A stretch of 64,000 bases of DNA, taken from contig JAWWNJ010000042.1 in assembly GCA_037176885.1 (NCBI GenBank), forward strand, positions 868,001-932,000. Direction: 5' to 3'. Numbering within the stretch: position 1 is the first letter of the stretch; every line of letters starts with the position of its first letter. Position numbers and translations under genes: made by a program. Below, one piece after another: positions 1 through 12,187 of this stretch. Origin of the DNA: Favolaschia claudopus. Lineage: Eukaryota; Basidiomycota; Agaricomycetes; Agaricales; Mycenaceae. The notes under the pieces were generated by a model. It was given only the letters and a program-made list of their open reading frames with translations. It ran no database searches and was not told where the DNA came from.

Positions 1-1178
1 TTCCTGCCGATTCACCGGCTTAACACGATCAGTGATCGGGAATCCGGCAGGTAACTTGAACCCAAGAAATTTGAAGAAAGGACCTGTTATCAAGATTCAA
101 GAGACGCTCATAAACAGTAGACACCCGTTGTCTTAATACCAAATACTCAGGCACCACTCGTTAGACGATATTCAAGATTGTTCGATCGTCAGGCGCAATT
201 CTCGGTTATTTCCAGAATCAATCCGGGGACAATATCTGCAAGTTTAATGCCACTATGATATGGACAGGACGAAGAAACTCGCGAAGCTGTTCGAAGCTTT
301 GGGGGCGGCTCTGAAGAGTTCAAAGCTTCGATACTGATCATACACCGGAGCGTCAAAATCTACGTCTGATGGACCCTTGCCTCCGAACCTAGCGCGAAAA
401 GCAGGGCACGAAATTTACATCCCTCGCGGGCGGCAGGTCCCTGAATACAGAAGCCATGGAGACTACCAAAATCTAGCTGGAGCAACCAGACAGATTATTC
501 CGACCTCGCATTAGTATTTCGGGGAGATTGCGCCAATGATTGACCGTTCGAACCGAGTTTGTACTCAATCATCCTGAGGGTGATCAGATAGATCGAAGAA
601 ATTTGCGTCCACATGCAGCACCGTGCCTCCGGTTCTCGAGTTCAACAACACTACAGTGCCTAGAATATGTGTTTCTATATCCTCAACTATTTTGCAAGTA
701 CTACTTGCCTCCGTTTTTTGACAGAAAGCCCCGCGGAAGTAATTCCTTGTTTTTCCTCTTCAATTGAGTCTCTGCCGCCGCTCAGTTTCCCCTCGAAACT
801 TGTGGACCAGTTGGGACCAGCTGACGAGTAAGCGAAAAGATTCCGGATCTAGCAGATAAGACCCCAATTCTTGGAATGATGAGAGAGTTCAATTCAGTTG
901 CTTCGTCCATATGGAAAGAAGGTTACGCCTGGTCGGATAGTTGTTCCGTTGTTCACCCGGAAAGTCGGCGCGCAAGTCTCGGAGTTAACTCTGTTTCTCT
1001 CCACTAGCATGTTCTGCAGTACCAATTTACTTTTAACAATGTTGGTGTGCAAGTGGCAAAAGTCAAAGAATAGGGTGTTCCCCATTTCCACAAACCATCA
1101 CAGTGGGCAGATACAATCTTTAATCTGGACCTTTCTCTGGTGATTAGAATGGGCTGAACAAGGCATTTCAATTTATTA
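1..1178. other. Left-edge stretch without a recognisable gene
   Basis: Only short overlapping reading frames in several frames are present, and none shows a known domain, a consistent splice model or compositional bias. I see no gene, RNA or repeat here apart from the TA dinucleotide bordering the TIR element that follows. Confidence 0.5.
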
Positions 1179-1932
1179 CAGGGAATCCTGAAAATAATGA
1201 CAATCACGAATAAAAAAATTGTGTTTCCCAAAAAGGAAATTTGGGTTCTTCCCTTTCCTTCTCCTTGTTTTTGAGCTCTCAACTCACGGCAATCCTTCTT
1301 CTGACGTCCTGGACAGTGCATATGGTCATTCTGGAGGTCTTCGAGTTCAACCCGCCCTCACCTGTGCCTTTCTGTGCTCGCAATTCGATGCATCAACAGC
1401 AGAGTGATGTGAACTATCTAGTGCCCGTTACATCGAGTTGGACGGCCTTTCTCGCTATGAAGAAGAGTAGAAGAGGATTTAGAAGATAAATCATAATACT
1501 ACCACTGGGGTGCTGAATTGATGTGTACTCCCTTCCAGTTCTTATTGCCCTTGTATTGCCTCAGTCAATGGGACTCGCAACAGCTTCATTTGAGCTCTGT
1601 TTCAACCCAAGCTTTGGGGAAGAGTAGAGTACCATATTCTCCTATTGTTATATTCCATCTTTTTCCGGATAGCTATCTATCTGGCGTCATTTTCCTGTGT
1701 AGTCGGTCCAACTAGTGAATGCATTGCTGGCTTAGCTTCCATTGGTCTTCCCTCGAGTTTGTACCACCAAAATCCTTAGAGTAGCATACTAAAAGCATTT
1801 TTACGACCTCCTGCAGTGCCTGAAAGCTTCTGTGGCTGGAAAAAGACGAGAAGGAGCGCAGCAGCACGAATTTCCTTTTCGGGAATTGCAAATATTTTTG
1901 TTTGTGATTGTCATTATTTTCAGGATTCCCTG
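1179..1932 (+). mobile_element. 754-bp non-autonomous TIR element, copy 1
   Basis: The element begins CAGGGAATCCTG and ends with its reverse complement. The first 29 bp of the terminal inverted repeats match exactly, and similarity continues with mismatches to about 65 bp. A TA dinucleotide flanks each end (1177-1178 and 1933-1934), which fits a TA target duplication as in Tc1/mariner-like elements, although the palindromic ends leave the exact border open. No frame inside looks like a transposase, so it is a MITE-like passenger. A second copy of the same length lies inverted at 14566-15319, and I found only one clear base difference (near 1766). The near identity implies recent mobility or gene conversion. 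Superfamily assignment is tentative. Confidence 0.85.
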
Positions 1933-2558
1933 TAAATATTGACTTCATATTTGACCTCTCGGCGTCCGCTCGAAATCCTCGATCTCCCTCAGAGAAAGCA
2001 GACTTCCTTGCTGATTTCACCGGAAATGTTCTCCTGGATGTAGCGAACCGGGTTAAAAAGCAAGGAAAACGGCAAGGTCGGCAGCACCGGACATCCCCGA
2101 CCAGTGATGACGGCCCCTGTGACTACGCTCAAACTCCCACGGACATACAGTACTTACACTTGCCATCGACAACGACGAGCAAAAGCCTGCACCTGAACTG
2201 CCTCGAATTATTGACACTGGGCCAACTTCCTGCACGGCAACATTGACTCGGATGCCTACGCTTCGGCACGCGTTTGGTACTCGGATTGGATATACTTAAC
2301 TCGCCGGCCCTGGTCCCTGCCAGCTGGGCTGGGCTCTTCAAGCACTTGCAGCGCTGCCAGTACGCACGTTACAAGTTCCCTGCTCGTATGGGCATACTAC
2401 CTGTGAACTGGAATTATCAGGCAGCATTGCCGTTCTCGCTTTCACGCACAAACCATCGAGCGCTGTAGCTATGTTTAGTTCAATGCTACCAGTCTGATCG
2501 GACTGGCGAAGCAGTGCCTGCCAAGATAGCGCCTTACGCTTGACCTCTTCTCTCTCTC
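1933..2558. other. Intergenic stretch right of TIR copy 1
   Basis: An open frame on the plus strand runs from about 1935 to 2246 and reads as a polar, basic peptide, but it has no recognisable domain, no clear start outside the element and no splice partner. It could be a remnant exon. Nothing else is supported. Confidence 0.4.
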
Positions 2559-4803
2559 ATGGCGCCCAAACCACCCCACAAACGAGATGCCCATAAGCCC
2601 AAGGGCACAGGTCAATGTCTTACTTTGTTGGAGGACGAGATCACAAGATGTTCAGAGCCTGCTACTCACGGATATCCCATCGCTGAGCGCTGCCGTGTCC
2701 ATCACCAGCAATACTGTACTATGACCAAGAAATATAAAGAAGCACAGAAATTTGTTGATACTACGTTCGACAGCGCCTCAATTCCGACCAAGAGCGACAT
2801 CTCCGAGTACGATTCAGTAACCGCCATTTTCGAGAAATCCCGTATGATGAAAAGATATGTGAATGCAATCAGGGCCGAGAGGACAGGCCGGCAGATTCAC
2901 CATGGCCGATTTTTCTTGAAAGGTGCGTCATCCGCAACGCTCATCGATGCTCTGCACTAAACACATTGGCAAGTGGATTCCGGGCACAAGATGCGGCTCA
3001 ACATACTTGAGAAACGAATGGTGCAGGGTGTCGAGATCCGTGACGCGTTGGAGACAAAGGCAATGCAGATCCACTTGGAAGAACATCCAGCGAAGGACTG
3101 GATTGAAGAGTTCCGAGCGCCGCCAGACGAGGACGATGAATTCGAGAAGCCGCGTGAGGGATTAATTTCCCCCCTGCTACAGCGAGAAGAAAATTTGAAC
3201 ATGAAAGCTGCGGTTGATGAAGACGACGATATAATTGAATTGAAACTCAGACAGTGAGTTATATCTTTTCGCTTAAACGAACTGAAGTTGTGAAAATCTA
3301 TAGCGAACGCGAGAAAAGATTGTGTGTGTTTGAGTCCATACTGGACCCAGATAAATATGTGGAGAGTCTGATTCAGCGGGGGATTCGTTCCGCGTTGACG
3401 GAACCAAACAGGGTGATTCTATTCAGAAATACTCTCAAGAATGTCTTACTCCAGTATACTCGCCGCCTGGTGTTGTACAACCCGAAACTACTCGCGAAGG
3501 CTCACGACAAAGTTTCTCTCAAGGACTTGATTATGGACGACGACTTCGGCGACGCTGATCTCATTGAGTTCGCAATCATGTTCACTCAGAGATTGAGATT
3601 TGGGTTGAAATGGTGGAAGGATTCGTGGACGGAAGCGTTGGCGATGAATGCTAATCTCAATGCCACCGCTAATATGGGGGATGTCGGTGTGTCGGCCTCA
3701 ATTTCTGCCTGATCACGCAGCTCAACCCGATGGCTATGGCAGGAAATCGTTTCAAAGTTTTAGGGGGTTGGATTTTCAACAAATACCGCGATGAACCTGC
3801 ATCGAACAAAGTCTGGTATGTGAGTAATCACATCTTGCAGCCTTGTTCTATGCAAGAATTGAGACCCATTGACAATTATCAGCATCTGCTTAATTCCGAT
3901 ACTCCAGAGAAAGACACTGAAAATCGCTATGTGCGAATTTGCAACACCTTCGACGAACTTCATACCTTCATGGTATTCACGGCGCTTTTACTCGGCAACA
4001 ACAATCCCAGCTTCTGCAGTAATTGCCCCCGCCCGAACGGAAATCCAACGGACTCGAGAATATCTAGAAATCATCTCAGTCTTTGTGGGGTCTTTGTGGC
4101 GGACATTATTGGAAGTAAATTCCCTGCCACCAATACGGGACCAGTTCCTAGCAGTACCCCAGCAAAAGCAGCGGGATGCATCACCTGGGCAGAAGGAGAG
4201 TTTCGGGCATACATGTTCGGCGCAATTCGCAACGAGTCCGACGACTTCACCGTGTCCTTCCTGCGTGAATTACGCGCTCGCCCAGACCTTTTCGCAGTTG
4301 TAACTCGTTCCGAATCTGATCCACCCCTCAAGCTCGAGTCCTTTGGGGACGCCACATACCAGATTCGCATGCGCACATTTGAAGCACCTTTCGCACAAGT
4401 TGGGGATAGGCCCGCCGGACGCGGTCCTTGGAAGACTGTTCGTTCTCCGGAAAACGTTCTCTGGGGAGACCAAGATGGACCATTGGACAGAGTGATCGAG
4501 GGGTACCTTTCAGCAAGATATAATAACACCAAGGGCGAGGGAGGGAGGCCAGAGGTATCTTTCTTCTATCACAAGCGCTTTCCGGTGAAGTATTTCCTGA
4601 TCCTGGGAGCTTCGCCGAGCCTGCATATCCACGACCTCGTCAGACAGGTCGCTTGGGCAGCGTTGAAGGCGTGCGGGCTAGTTGGGGGTCAATATGATGA
4701 GGTAAGATACTTCAAGGCGTCTGACGTTTTGTTTGCAAAGCATGCCAGGGAGCGATTATCCTTTCTGCCAGAAGATAGCTTTAGTGTTACGAAATTGGGA
4801 TAA
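2559..4803 (+). CDS. Uncharacterised protein, about 701 aa, four exons
   Basis: I do not recognise the family. The start ATG at 2559 opens a basic N-terminus with a Cys/His-rich stretch at about residues 22-57 (C, C, H and C spaced much like a small zinc-binding site: CLTLL, RCSEPATHG, CRVHHQQYC). Introns at 2923-2973 (51 bp) and 3254-3303 (50 bp) have good donors, branch sites and matching phases. The third junction is the weak point. The frame up to about 3682 must join the long 3' frame that begins at 3721, and the best phase-0 intron is 3683-3720 (38 bp, donor GTCGGT, branch CTGAT, acceptor CGCAG). A frameshift there is the alternative. The middle is acidic and charged. The C-terminal half (about 360 aa) is globular, with several Trp and Cys. 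No signal peptide or membrane segment is visible. The gene lies alone beside a transposon-bearing stretch. Confidence 0.7.
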
Positions 4804-4844
4804 TCGCTGGATTGCTGTCTGTACGACAAAGTGATGCAAAGGAT

Positions 4845-4869
4845 ACACACACACACATGTATATATATG
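4845..4869. repeat. Short (AC)n-(TA)n microsatellite
   Basis: A run of AC dinucleotides passes directly into alternating TA just past the stop codon of the upstream gene. It is about 25 bp long and probably length-variable. Confidence 0.8.
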
Positions 4870-5927
4870 ATTCTGCACAGTGCGGATATATCAGTTGCAA
4901 GTCGCGAAAAAAAAGCAAGACACAGACTCACTCAAGGGTCCGGTAAAAATTCAACTTGATCAATCGCCGAAATGGACGCGGCACGATAGCAACTTCCTGG
5001 AGGCGTCGAGCGCCGAGATGTAGTTATCGAAGACGTGGAACCACAATTTCTGTCTTACCTGCACTGATCACCCACACACAAAATTTGAGGATTGTCCGGG
5101 CGAGTCAGCCGCGTTGAGTTATTCCAGATAACCGCGTCAAAAGCTTGATTTCTCAAGAATTTCGCGGGAGCGGCCTTCGAAAAAGTCAAGCTCGGCAGTC
5201 GAAAAGCGTTGAGGCTAACACGGCACCATGCAGTATGCTCCAAGTGCCGATTCGACGCAGAGGTCGAACAATGGGTGGCGCACGGCGAGACACGAGGTAA
5301 AGAAGAAGACTCAGAGAGGAAACGCCACCATTGTGCGAAGGCGGGAGGCGGCATACCCACGGTTTATGACTCGACTCTGTGATCGGTGTGAATGCGAAGC
5401 ACGAAGGAAAAGACGCATCAAAGGAACAATAATTCGTCCGCGTCCACCACGGAACGTAACGGCGATAGAGCGCAGCGAAAGATAGCTGGCCTGTGGCTAT
5501 TATTGTGAGCTCTTTATTGTCTTGTGAGGGTGGATGCGCGCGCAAAGTCGAGTCGGCGGCCGGAAAGGGAAGTTCCCTTGTTACGAGTACTTATGTAGTC
5601 GTTCTTTTAAAATTTCATCGCCTCTAGATTTGCGTGACCTCCGTTATTACTTGTCCAGTCTATTCGTTGAACACTTTTGATGGTGGCTGTGCTCTGTTTC
5701 CTTACCTTTTGTTAAACCCAATACAAAGCGTTGTAATGGCCTTTGAGTTTGTGACCGTGAGAATACTTTGACTCGGTGAAAAATCCAAATAAACCAAATA
5801 AACAATTCCTATCGCTGGGCCTCTTAGAGTCTTGGACCTTTCGGTAGTCGACCTCGTCTGAGCGTTCACACTAAACTTTAAATTGGGTATCGGGTATTGC
5901 ATTTCACAAAATAAACGAATCAGAAGG
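4870..5927. other. Gene-poor stretch
   Basis: Several mid-length frames overlap on both strands around 5055-5545, but none has a domain or a coherent exon model. A plus-strand frame near 5210-5340 contains a CxxC-like peptide (VCSKCRF), which could be a relic exon. Nothing is firmly supported. Confidence 0.4.
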
Positions 5928-6173
5928 CTAAAGCACCAGATCATTCCCGGCGTCGCCCGGACGCTTTCCCTTCTCCGTTTCCGGCGCTTTCAAACCTTCT
6001 GAGCGTGTGTTTGTGAACTCAACATCCTCCATAGCTTTCGCTACCGCTCCGTCCTCGCGCTCAGCAGTAGGCTTTGGCTTGATAATCATCGAGTCTGTCG
6101 GATTGTTGGACAAGTACGAGTACCTGCCGCGCTTCGCGACGGCCCATTCCCCCAAGTGTTGATACTGCACCAT
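5928..6173 (-). CDS. Possible small protein of 81 aa
   Basis: A single open frame reads from an ATG at 6173 to a stop at 5928. The product starts MVQYQHLGEWAVAKRG and has a hydrophilic, Lys/Glu-rich C-terminal half with no hydrophobic core or signal peptide. The skewed, protein-like composition is the only support. I recognise no family, and it could be the last exon of a larger gene or a chance frame. Confidence 0.25.
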   Translation of the reverse strand: MVQYQHLGEWAVAKRGRYSYLSNNPTDSMIIKPKPTAEREDGAVAKAMEDVEFTNTRSEGLKAPETEKGKRPGDAGNDLVL

Positions 6174-9100
6174 CGTGACATTGCGTTGAGATTGCCTATT
6201 TGGGTATCATACTGAGTTGTTCGTGACTCGTGAGACGGTCCCGGAGGTCAGACTAGTGTTCGACGAAGCGAGTATTTCGGGAACTCAACGTCGCGTTGCA
6301 AAAGATTTGGAGTTTAACTGCGAGTCATCGTCCAAAACGGGAGTGGGCCAACACTTCCAGTCCTCGTTGCCTGCCGAGAACAGAATCTAGCAGTCGAGTC
6401 GAGAGCGTAACTTTGGGGAGCCTTTGGTGGACATTAGTAGCCTGAGTTGAGCCTGAGGCATCGTCAAGTTCGTTGGATATGATACCAGATACCGTCGCGC
6501 GCGAACATGCCCTTGAAACGATCGTTGGTTCATCGGACCAGAGGCAAGTGACTCTATGTTCATCCGGCGAGCGATGGAAACGGTCGTTTATGCGACTTGT
6601 GAAGTTTCTAGTGGCAATCGTAAAAGGCAAGCAGCGAACGGCAGTTTCCGGATCTGATCATGATGGCCGGCTTCCTGGATCAGCCTTGCTTTCAACCACC
6701 ATCTCGTCTCGAGCTTTCAGGCTGTCCTCCAAGAGACATGTCCTCAGCGCTAAACAAAGGTCGTCTTCAATCTGGCGGCTTGCTCGGAGCACCTTGCTAT
6801 CGGTTTCTACGCGGTGTCTTTCCTCAATCTCAATCTTGTCCGGAGTCCCGGTGGTTGAACTTGAAGATTCATAATATATCAGTCGTATCTCGCAGCGACG
6901 CTCTTGACCTTCCTTCTCTCGGACTGCAGAAACTGCACAGGAAATTTCGGTCATGGGTTCCTTTCCGATACGCTATCGAATGCAGAGATACAACTTGAAC
7001 TTGAATTTAATTTCCCTTGCGACCATCTGACAGACAAACCCCTTAAGAAAACATCGCTCATATTTTGACCAGCGCAACCCGTATGGATTCTCGGAGCTTG
7101 CTGCGGACATACTCGACAACCAGCTGGAATCCTCTCTTTATCCGGCATTCGGGGTGCGTGTGATATACGTCCATTACGCCCGCTCAACTGTTCATCACTT
7201 CGTGCTATCGACATGTTGTAACTTGTCCCAGGAGGAGTCTCAGCATTGGATGCTATGAAGTTGACCAACAGAAAACTTACCTTGAATCAGGTAGACGCAT
7301 AGGGAACTTAGGAAGAAGGTAAGTATTGTGTCTCTTCATGGTGAAGGTTGAATTCTACTCATGTCATGCCTCTAGATCCGAGACGGCTTGGTATACACTG
7401 GCATTTAATGCTGGCTCTGATATCATCGATCGCCGTTAGGTTCAATGCGCGCTAATGATAGCAACCCTGGGTCACAGGTGGATTGGGAGGCTGTTTAATT
7501 TCTTTATTCGGGAGACTGTGGGAGATGTTGTCCTTGCAATGATCAATCTCTTTCCGTGCTCAAATGATGGTTCAACTTCAACAATCATGCTCCGCAGGAT
7601 CCTCTGTATCTCGGCTCGATGTCCCGGAGCCCGTCCCACCGAAATTCGGTTGCAATGACGGATTATTACAGCAGTTACCATGCAACATCAAGTTCAACAC
7701 TCGGGAATTCGGACCTTAGCATTCGGTGTGTGAAGTACCCCGCACCTGTCAACCTTGACGGATCAACATTCTCGGAGCATCGAATACTTAGCTTCAGAGC
7801 GCGTCTGTGCTCAGGGGATTAAAAATTGATTTGCTCACCTGAACTAGCGACTTTCGTTTAATTTGCAAGCAGGAAAATCGGCCTCCCCTTGGCCGTCGGT
7901 TGGAATTACTTAGCTTATCTGATGAACGCTCAATTCTCATCTCGTCCGACGTCGACATTCATCCACCAATCATCCACTCCAACCTCGAGGCCCAAACCTG
8001 TGCAGCGTTCGGGAGCATGCCCAGCACTTGCCTGTGTTTTCTCCGGCGTCCCCACATGCTCCCGCGGAGGTAAATCTGCAGTTGCATCGTCGCCTATCGT
8101 CGCGTCCTGTCGCGTCCACATTTCGGGACGGAGAGTATGCATGTGATCCAGATTCCTGCAACCAAGTCGCCGATTGGTCTCCCTGATATGTCAGATAAGA
8201 CCCAGCGACGCGGCGAAATCATTCCTATCAAGTTGTGCAAATGGAAGAAAGGCAACGAGGTTCCGAGAACTTGGATTCGCCTGTTCCGTTTCCCCGCAAA
8301 GATATGGACGAGATCAGTGTCCAGTCTGTCCTGTTCTGTGCATCTTCTGTGCTTGGTCCGGAAAAATTCCCGACCCTCCGAGTCCGTCTGCCGTACTGCC
8401 CGCCCGTTAACGGAAGAAACAGCGCCTACCGCTGACCGGGAAGTAACTTGGAAGTAACCGAGCCTCGTGGCTGGAAGTAACGGGAAGGAGGTTCCGTCGG
8501 ATTTATCGGTCTTGGAGAACTTCTCTATGTTGCATTTCTTGTGTTCGCCGTTCACGGACTCTCAACCCATTGGCAACCCACAATGACTTCATGTCAGTTG
8601 TGATATTCATTTGCCCCAGTATTATTTAAGACCACGATGCAGACGAGAGAATTCCAGGATCCATCAACTACCCACGAGATTCCGTTTGTGCGAAAAGGAG
8701 GGACTGCTCGGGCGACATTTTGAAAAATAGTGCAGGTACAGCGCGTGCGCCGGTCGAGGTAGCAATCTTGTGGGAAGTAAACGGGATAAAATTGGTCTTG
8801 CGAATCCGATCTCCCATTGTTCTCCATATCAGTCACCCATTTGATTTGTAGTTCAACTCGTTCCCACCGCGAAATGAGGCTATGACTTTTGACTGGATTC
8901 AGTGGGTCCAAAATGTCTGACTTTACCAAATATTCCAGGGACAAATATTCGTTCTTGACACGGCCTCAGCATCGCAATATCAATATGCGAAAAGATCTCG
9001 ATTCCGTCTTGTGCTACATTTCAGTAAGGGGAATGTGATATCAAGAGGAACAATGTGTGATTGCGCGAGGGAGTTGAAAATTTACGGTTGAAATTGCGAC

Positions 9101-12100
9101 TCAGCGCGAGAACCATTTGGATGTCGTTACTGCGCGTCGCTCATGATCCCGATGTGCAGCGTTGAATGAGAGAGAACAATGCCTGTAAAATTACCTACTC
9201 AGAGCCATGGGAGTGTTAAATATACGAACAATGGCCGGAGTAACAACCTGTCGCCTGCCATTACCATCACCACACTGACCTCAACTTCCGACTCGGTGAG
9301 CACCGGAGGATGTCAATCAAATTGGAACGGAGAAAACTCCTTGCCAATTCACTCTGTGAAGCCGATCGCATCGAGGACACTCGCTCACAAGTGATTCCTG
9401 TGAACGCATTAAGTACATTCAAAAAAACCCGAGTCATCAGTCGCGTTTTTCATGATCGAGAAAATACATTTCAACTCATGTTGACCGATACCTGGCAATT
9501 GAATAGCGGTGCGAGGTTTGTGGCGCGATATGAGCGCAACGCGAGCATACGAACAACTCCGATGGGGAGGACACTGTGTGAAATGGCCGAGGCGCGTGAG
9601 AAGGCCGAGATGCTAACGCTTCTGTGGGATCGTGACTCGACGCGCGAAAGACTCGGGAAGTAAGTGAAGGAAGATGGTACCTGTCTGCCCGTTGCTCCAC
9701 GAGCGAGTGCTTGAGGCTTGAGGCCAAACATCCAAAAATTGCGTGAATTAGCACGGCGTTGGGAAATCAGTAAAGAAGCTACATGACTGGCTGACAGAAC
9801 AATGAGAGATACGCCTGTGCACCAATTTGGCCGCGTAAGGGTTCAGATGGGGGAGTCAAGCCATTTGAAAAATCACCAATGTAAGTATCTGTGAACTGTT
9901 GTCAAGGGAAGCTCGATACTGAAATGACTAGGTCGAACTTGAGGAGTAAATCAACATGAGGCTTCGGTTAGAGAATCGGAGGGACGCGTCGGCGAGGAGC
10001 CACGATATAAGGAGCACGGTAGCGTTTCGCGGGCACCACCTCGTGTCAAGAAAATTTTCGTGATCGCTGTCTTGGACGGCGGAGTCAGACACCGTGTTTT
10101 CACAGGCAACAGTGATTTATCAATTGTGACACAGTCAGGTGACGTGACAGAACGCGTCAAACTAGCAGAATGGGCACTGACGACGCGCCGTATACCGCAA
10201 ATGCAAATCAGTGAACAGCAGTCGCGCAGCTGGCGCATGAAGTGCAGCGTTTCAGCTGTTCATGAGTATCCCAGCCAATTTGAAGTGCCAACTTGTGCAT
10301 TATCGACTCTCGAGTGTACGTACAGTGAAACCAATACGGACGGTGAGCGAGGAGATAGAAGCGGAAGTGGATGATGCGAAGCTTGAACGTGAGACTGCCG
10401 ACGAGCTGCGGAGAAAAGAGAAGGAACTGAGTAACGAAGCAGAGGGAAACGGCCGAAGCGTCTACAGTGAAATGAGCCATGCTTGACATAAGAAGATCAC
10501 CCACTCACTAGATATTGCATGCGTCCAGTCCACTATGTACGTATGGTTTCGCTTTTTTTGCCTCCGCCCATGCTCCCTCTCGTCGCTCTCGTTACCACTC
10601 TCCTCGTACTAGGCGTACCGAAGTAAGCGCGCCGTTCCTCCAAACTCCGCATACCACCGTGCATCCACCGTGCATAGGATGGGAATCGTGAGATACTGAG
10701 GCAGAGAAGATACTTCAGCGTGCGTCAGCGCAACGGCGGCGACGGCCTGTAACGAGGCGAGTGGCCCGAAGCCCCAGCTGCATCATTCATACTCTGGGGC
10801 CGCAAGTGTCTAGATCCCCTCAGGATGGCCCTAGAGTCGCGGTTTTGCTGACTACCTGCCGTTTTCTGCCGTGTTCGATCCGTAACGCACGTAGGTGCGC
10901 AGAGTGCACGCACAGCTCAGCCCTGATTCTCTCCAGGCCGGCTGCGAGATCCATGACGGAGGGTGATCGGAATCAAGGCGGAGGTGGCGGAGGTGGCAAA
11001 GCGGCGACATGGCGGCGCGCAGGTAGAGGAGGGGTGAGGTACGCGTTGCAATGGGAATAAGAAGAAGTTGAGAGTTGCAATACGCGGGACGTGTGGATGG
11101 ACGTCAAGGTAGACGGTGATGACGTGTCAACAGCGACATAACGAAAAACAGACGCCGAAGCGACTGGGAGCGTGGTAGGCGTTGTGGACGCGGTAGAAGG
11201 CGAGCAATGGTCGAGCGCCGGAGCCGCAGGCTATACGCACCCACTCTGGAGGGTGCGAGTATCAGTTTGCACAGTCTGATGACGCGCTAACCATGACGAT
11301 GTACATCCCCAGCGAAGACTGTTTGCGGACGAGACACTCTGTTGCCGCCGGACACCCAACAACCCGAGCACTGTGAATATCGCATGAGCACGGCAACGGA
11401 GCGAAAGAAGAAGACGCACTTGTCGTCTCAGACCCGCTGTCGCTTCAATCTCGACATGTCGAGTTGCCATTTTCTTGGACAATACATGATGCATCCCGCT
11501 TTCCTCGCACCACGAAGGTGGGATACAAACGGTGTCATGCTGAGATAGCACCACGAAGGAGGTCTCGTTCGGACGCTGATATATGATGGAGAACGAAATC
11601 CGGGGTGACTGCGCAAGCCCGCGATAAGGAAATGTGCAGCGCCCATACTTCGATTCATCGCCTAGACCACCATCCTGCTCTTGAACGCACCACAGCTCGG
11701 CAGCGCTTCTACCTCCCTCGACTACATGAAAATGTCACGGTCGCTACTCTGGGGCGACCATCTTAGCGAACGGTTATCCAAAGCAGGTGACTATGAGTAC
11801 CACCCCTGGACCGAAAACTCGTAGATAACGCGATGAATGCCGGCGGCGCACACAACGGCGAATCGTCTGACCGCTGTCCTATCCAGGTCATATGCCCCGG
11901 GATGCGCGTCGTGTTCGTCGGGTGCGGGAATGTCACGCAGGTGATGTGGCGTCGAGTAGCGGTGGTGGGAGAGGTGGTGGTCAAGAGAGCACAATCTATC
12001 GATCGCGAATAGCGGTCGATGTGGGTCAACGTGAAGGCGAAGAAGCGCAGCGCTTCTGACGTGGAGATCCATCGAGAACTTTCGCCCTTGACATCCTTGC

Positions 12101-12187
12101 TGCGGGTACCGATGCTCCTACTGAGGGTCTTAGCGAAGGAACGAAGTGAATATGGTAGCGAGACAGGCCTCACGTTGGCGAGCGTCA
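6174..12187. other. Six-kilobase region with no convincing gene
   Basis: Frames are short and overlap in all six phases. Two are slightly protein-like: a 117-codon plus-strand frame at 9310-9663 with alternating charged and hydrophobic residues, and a Glu/Lys-rich, coiled-coil-like plus-strand frame at 10262-10486. Neither has a start context, splice partner or domain I can name. A GGA/GGC-rich low-complexity patch lies at about 10975-11000. I found no terminal repeats or transposase, so the region could be old eroded repeats or a true intergenic desert. Confidence 0.45.

Noticed and set aside
1177..1935. TTA/TAA target duplication (PIF/Harbinger-like) for the 754-bp element
   Set aside because: The left flank is TTA and the right is TAA, which is palindromic rather than a direct repeat. 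TA fits both copies.
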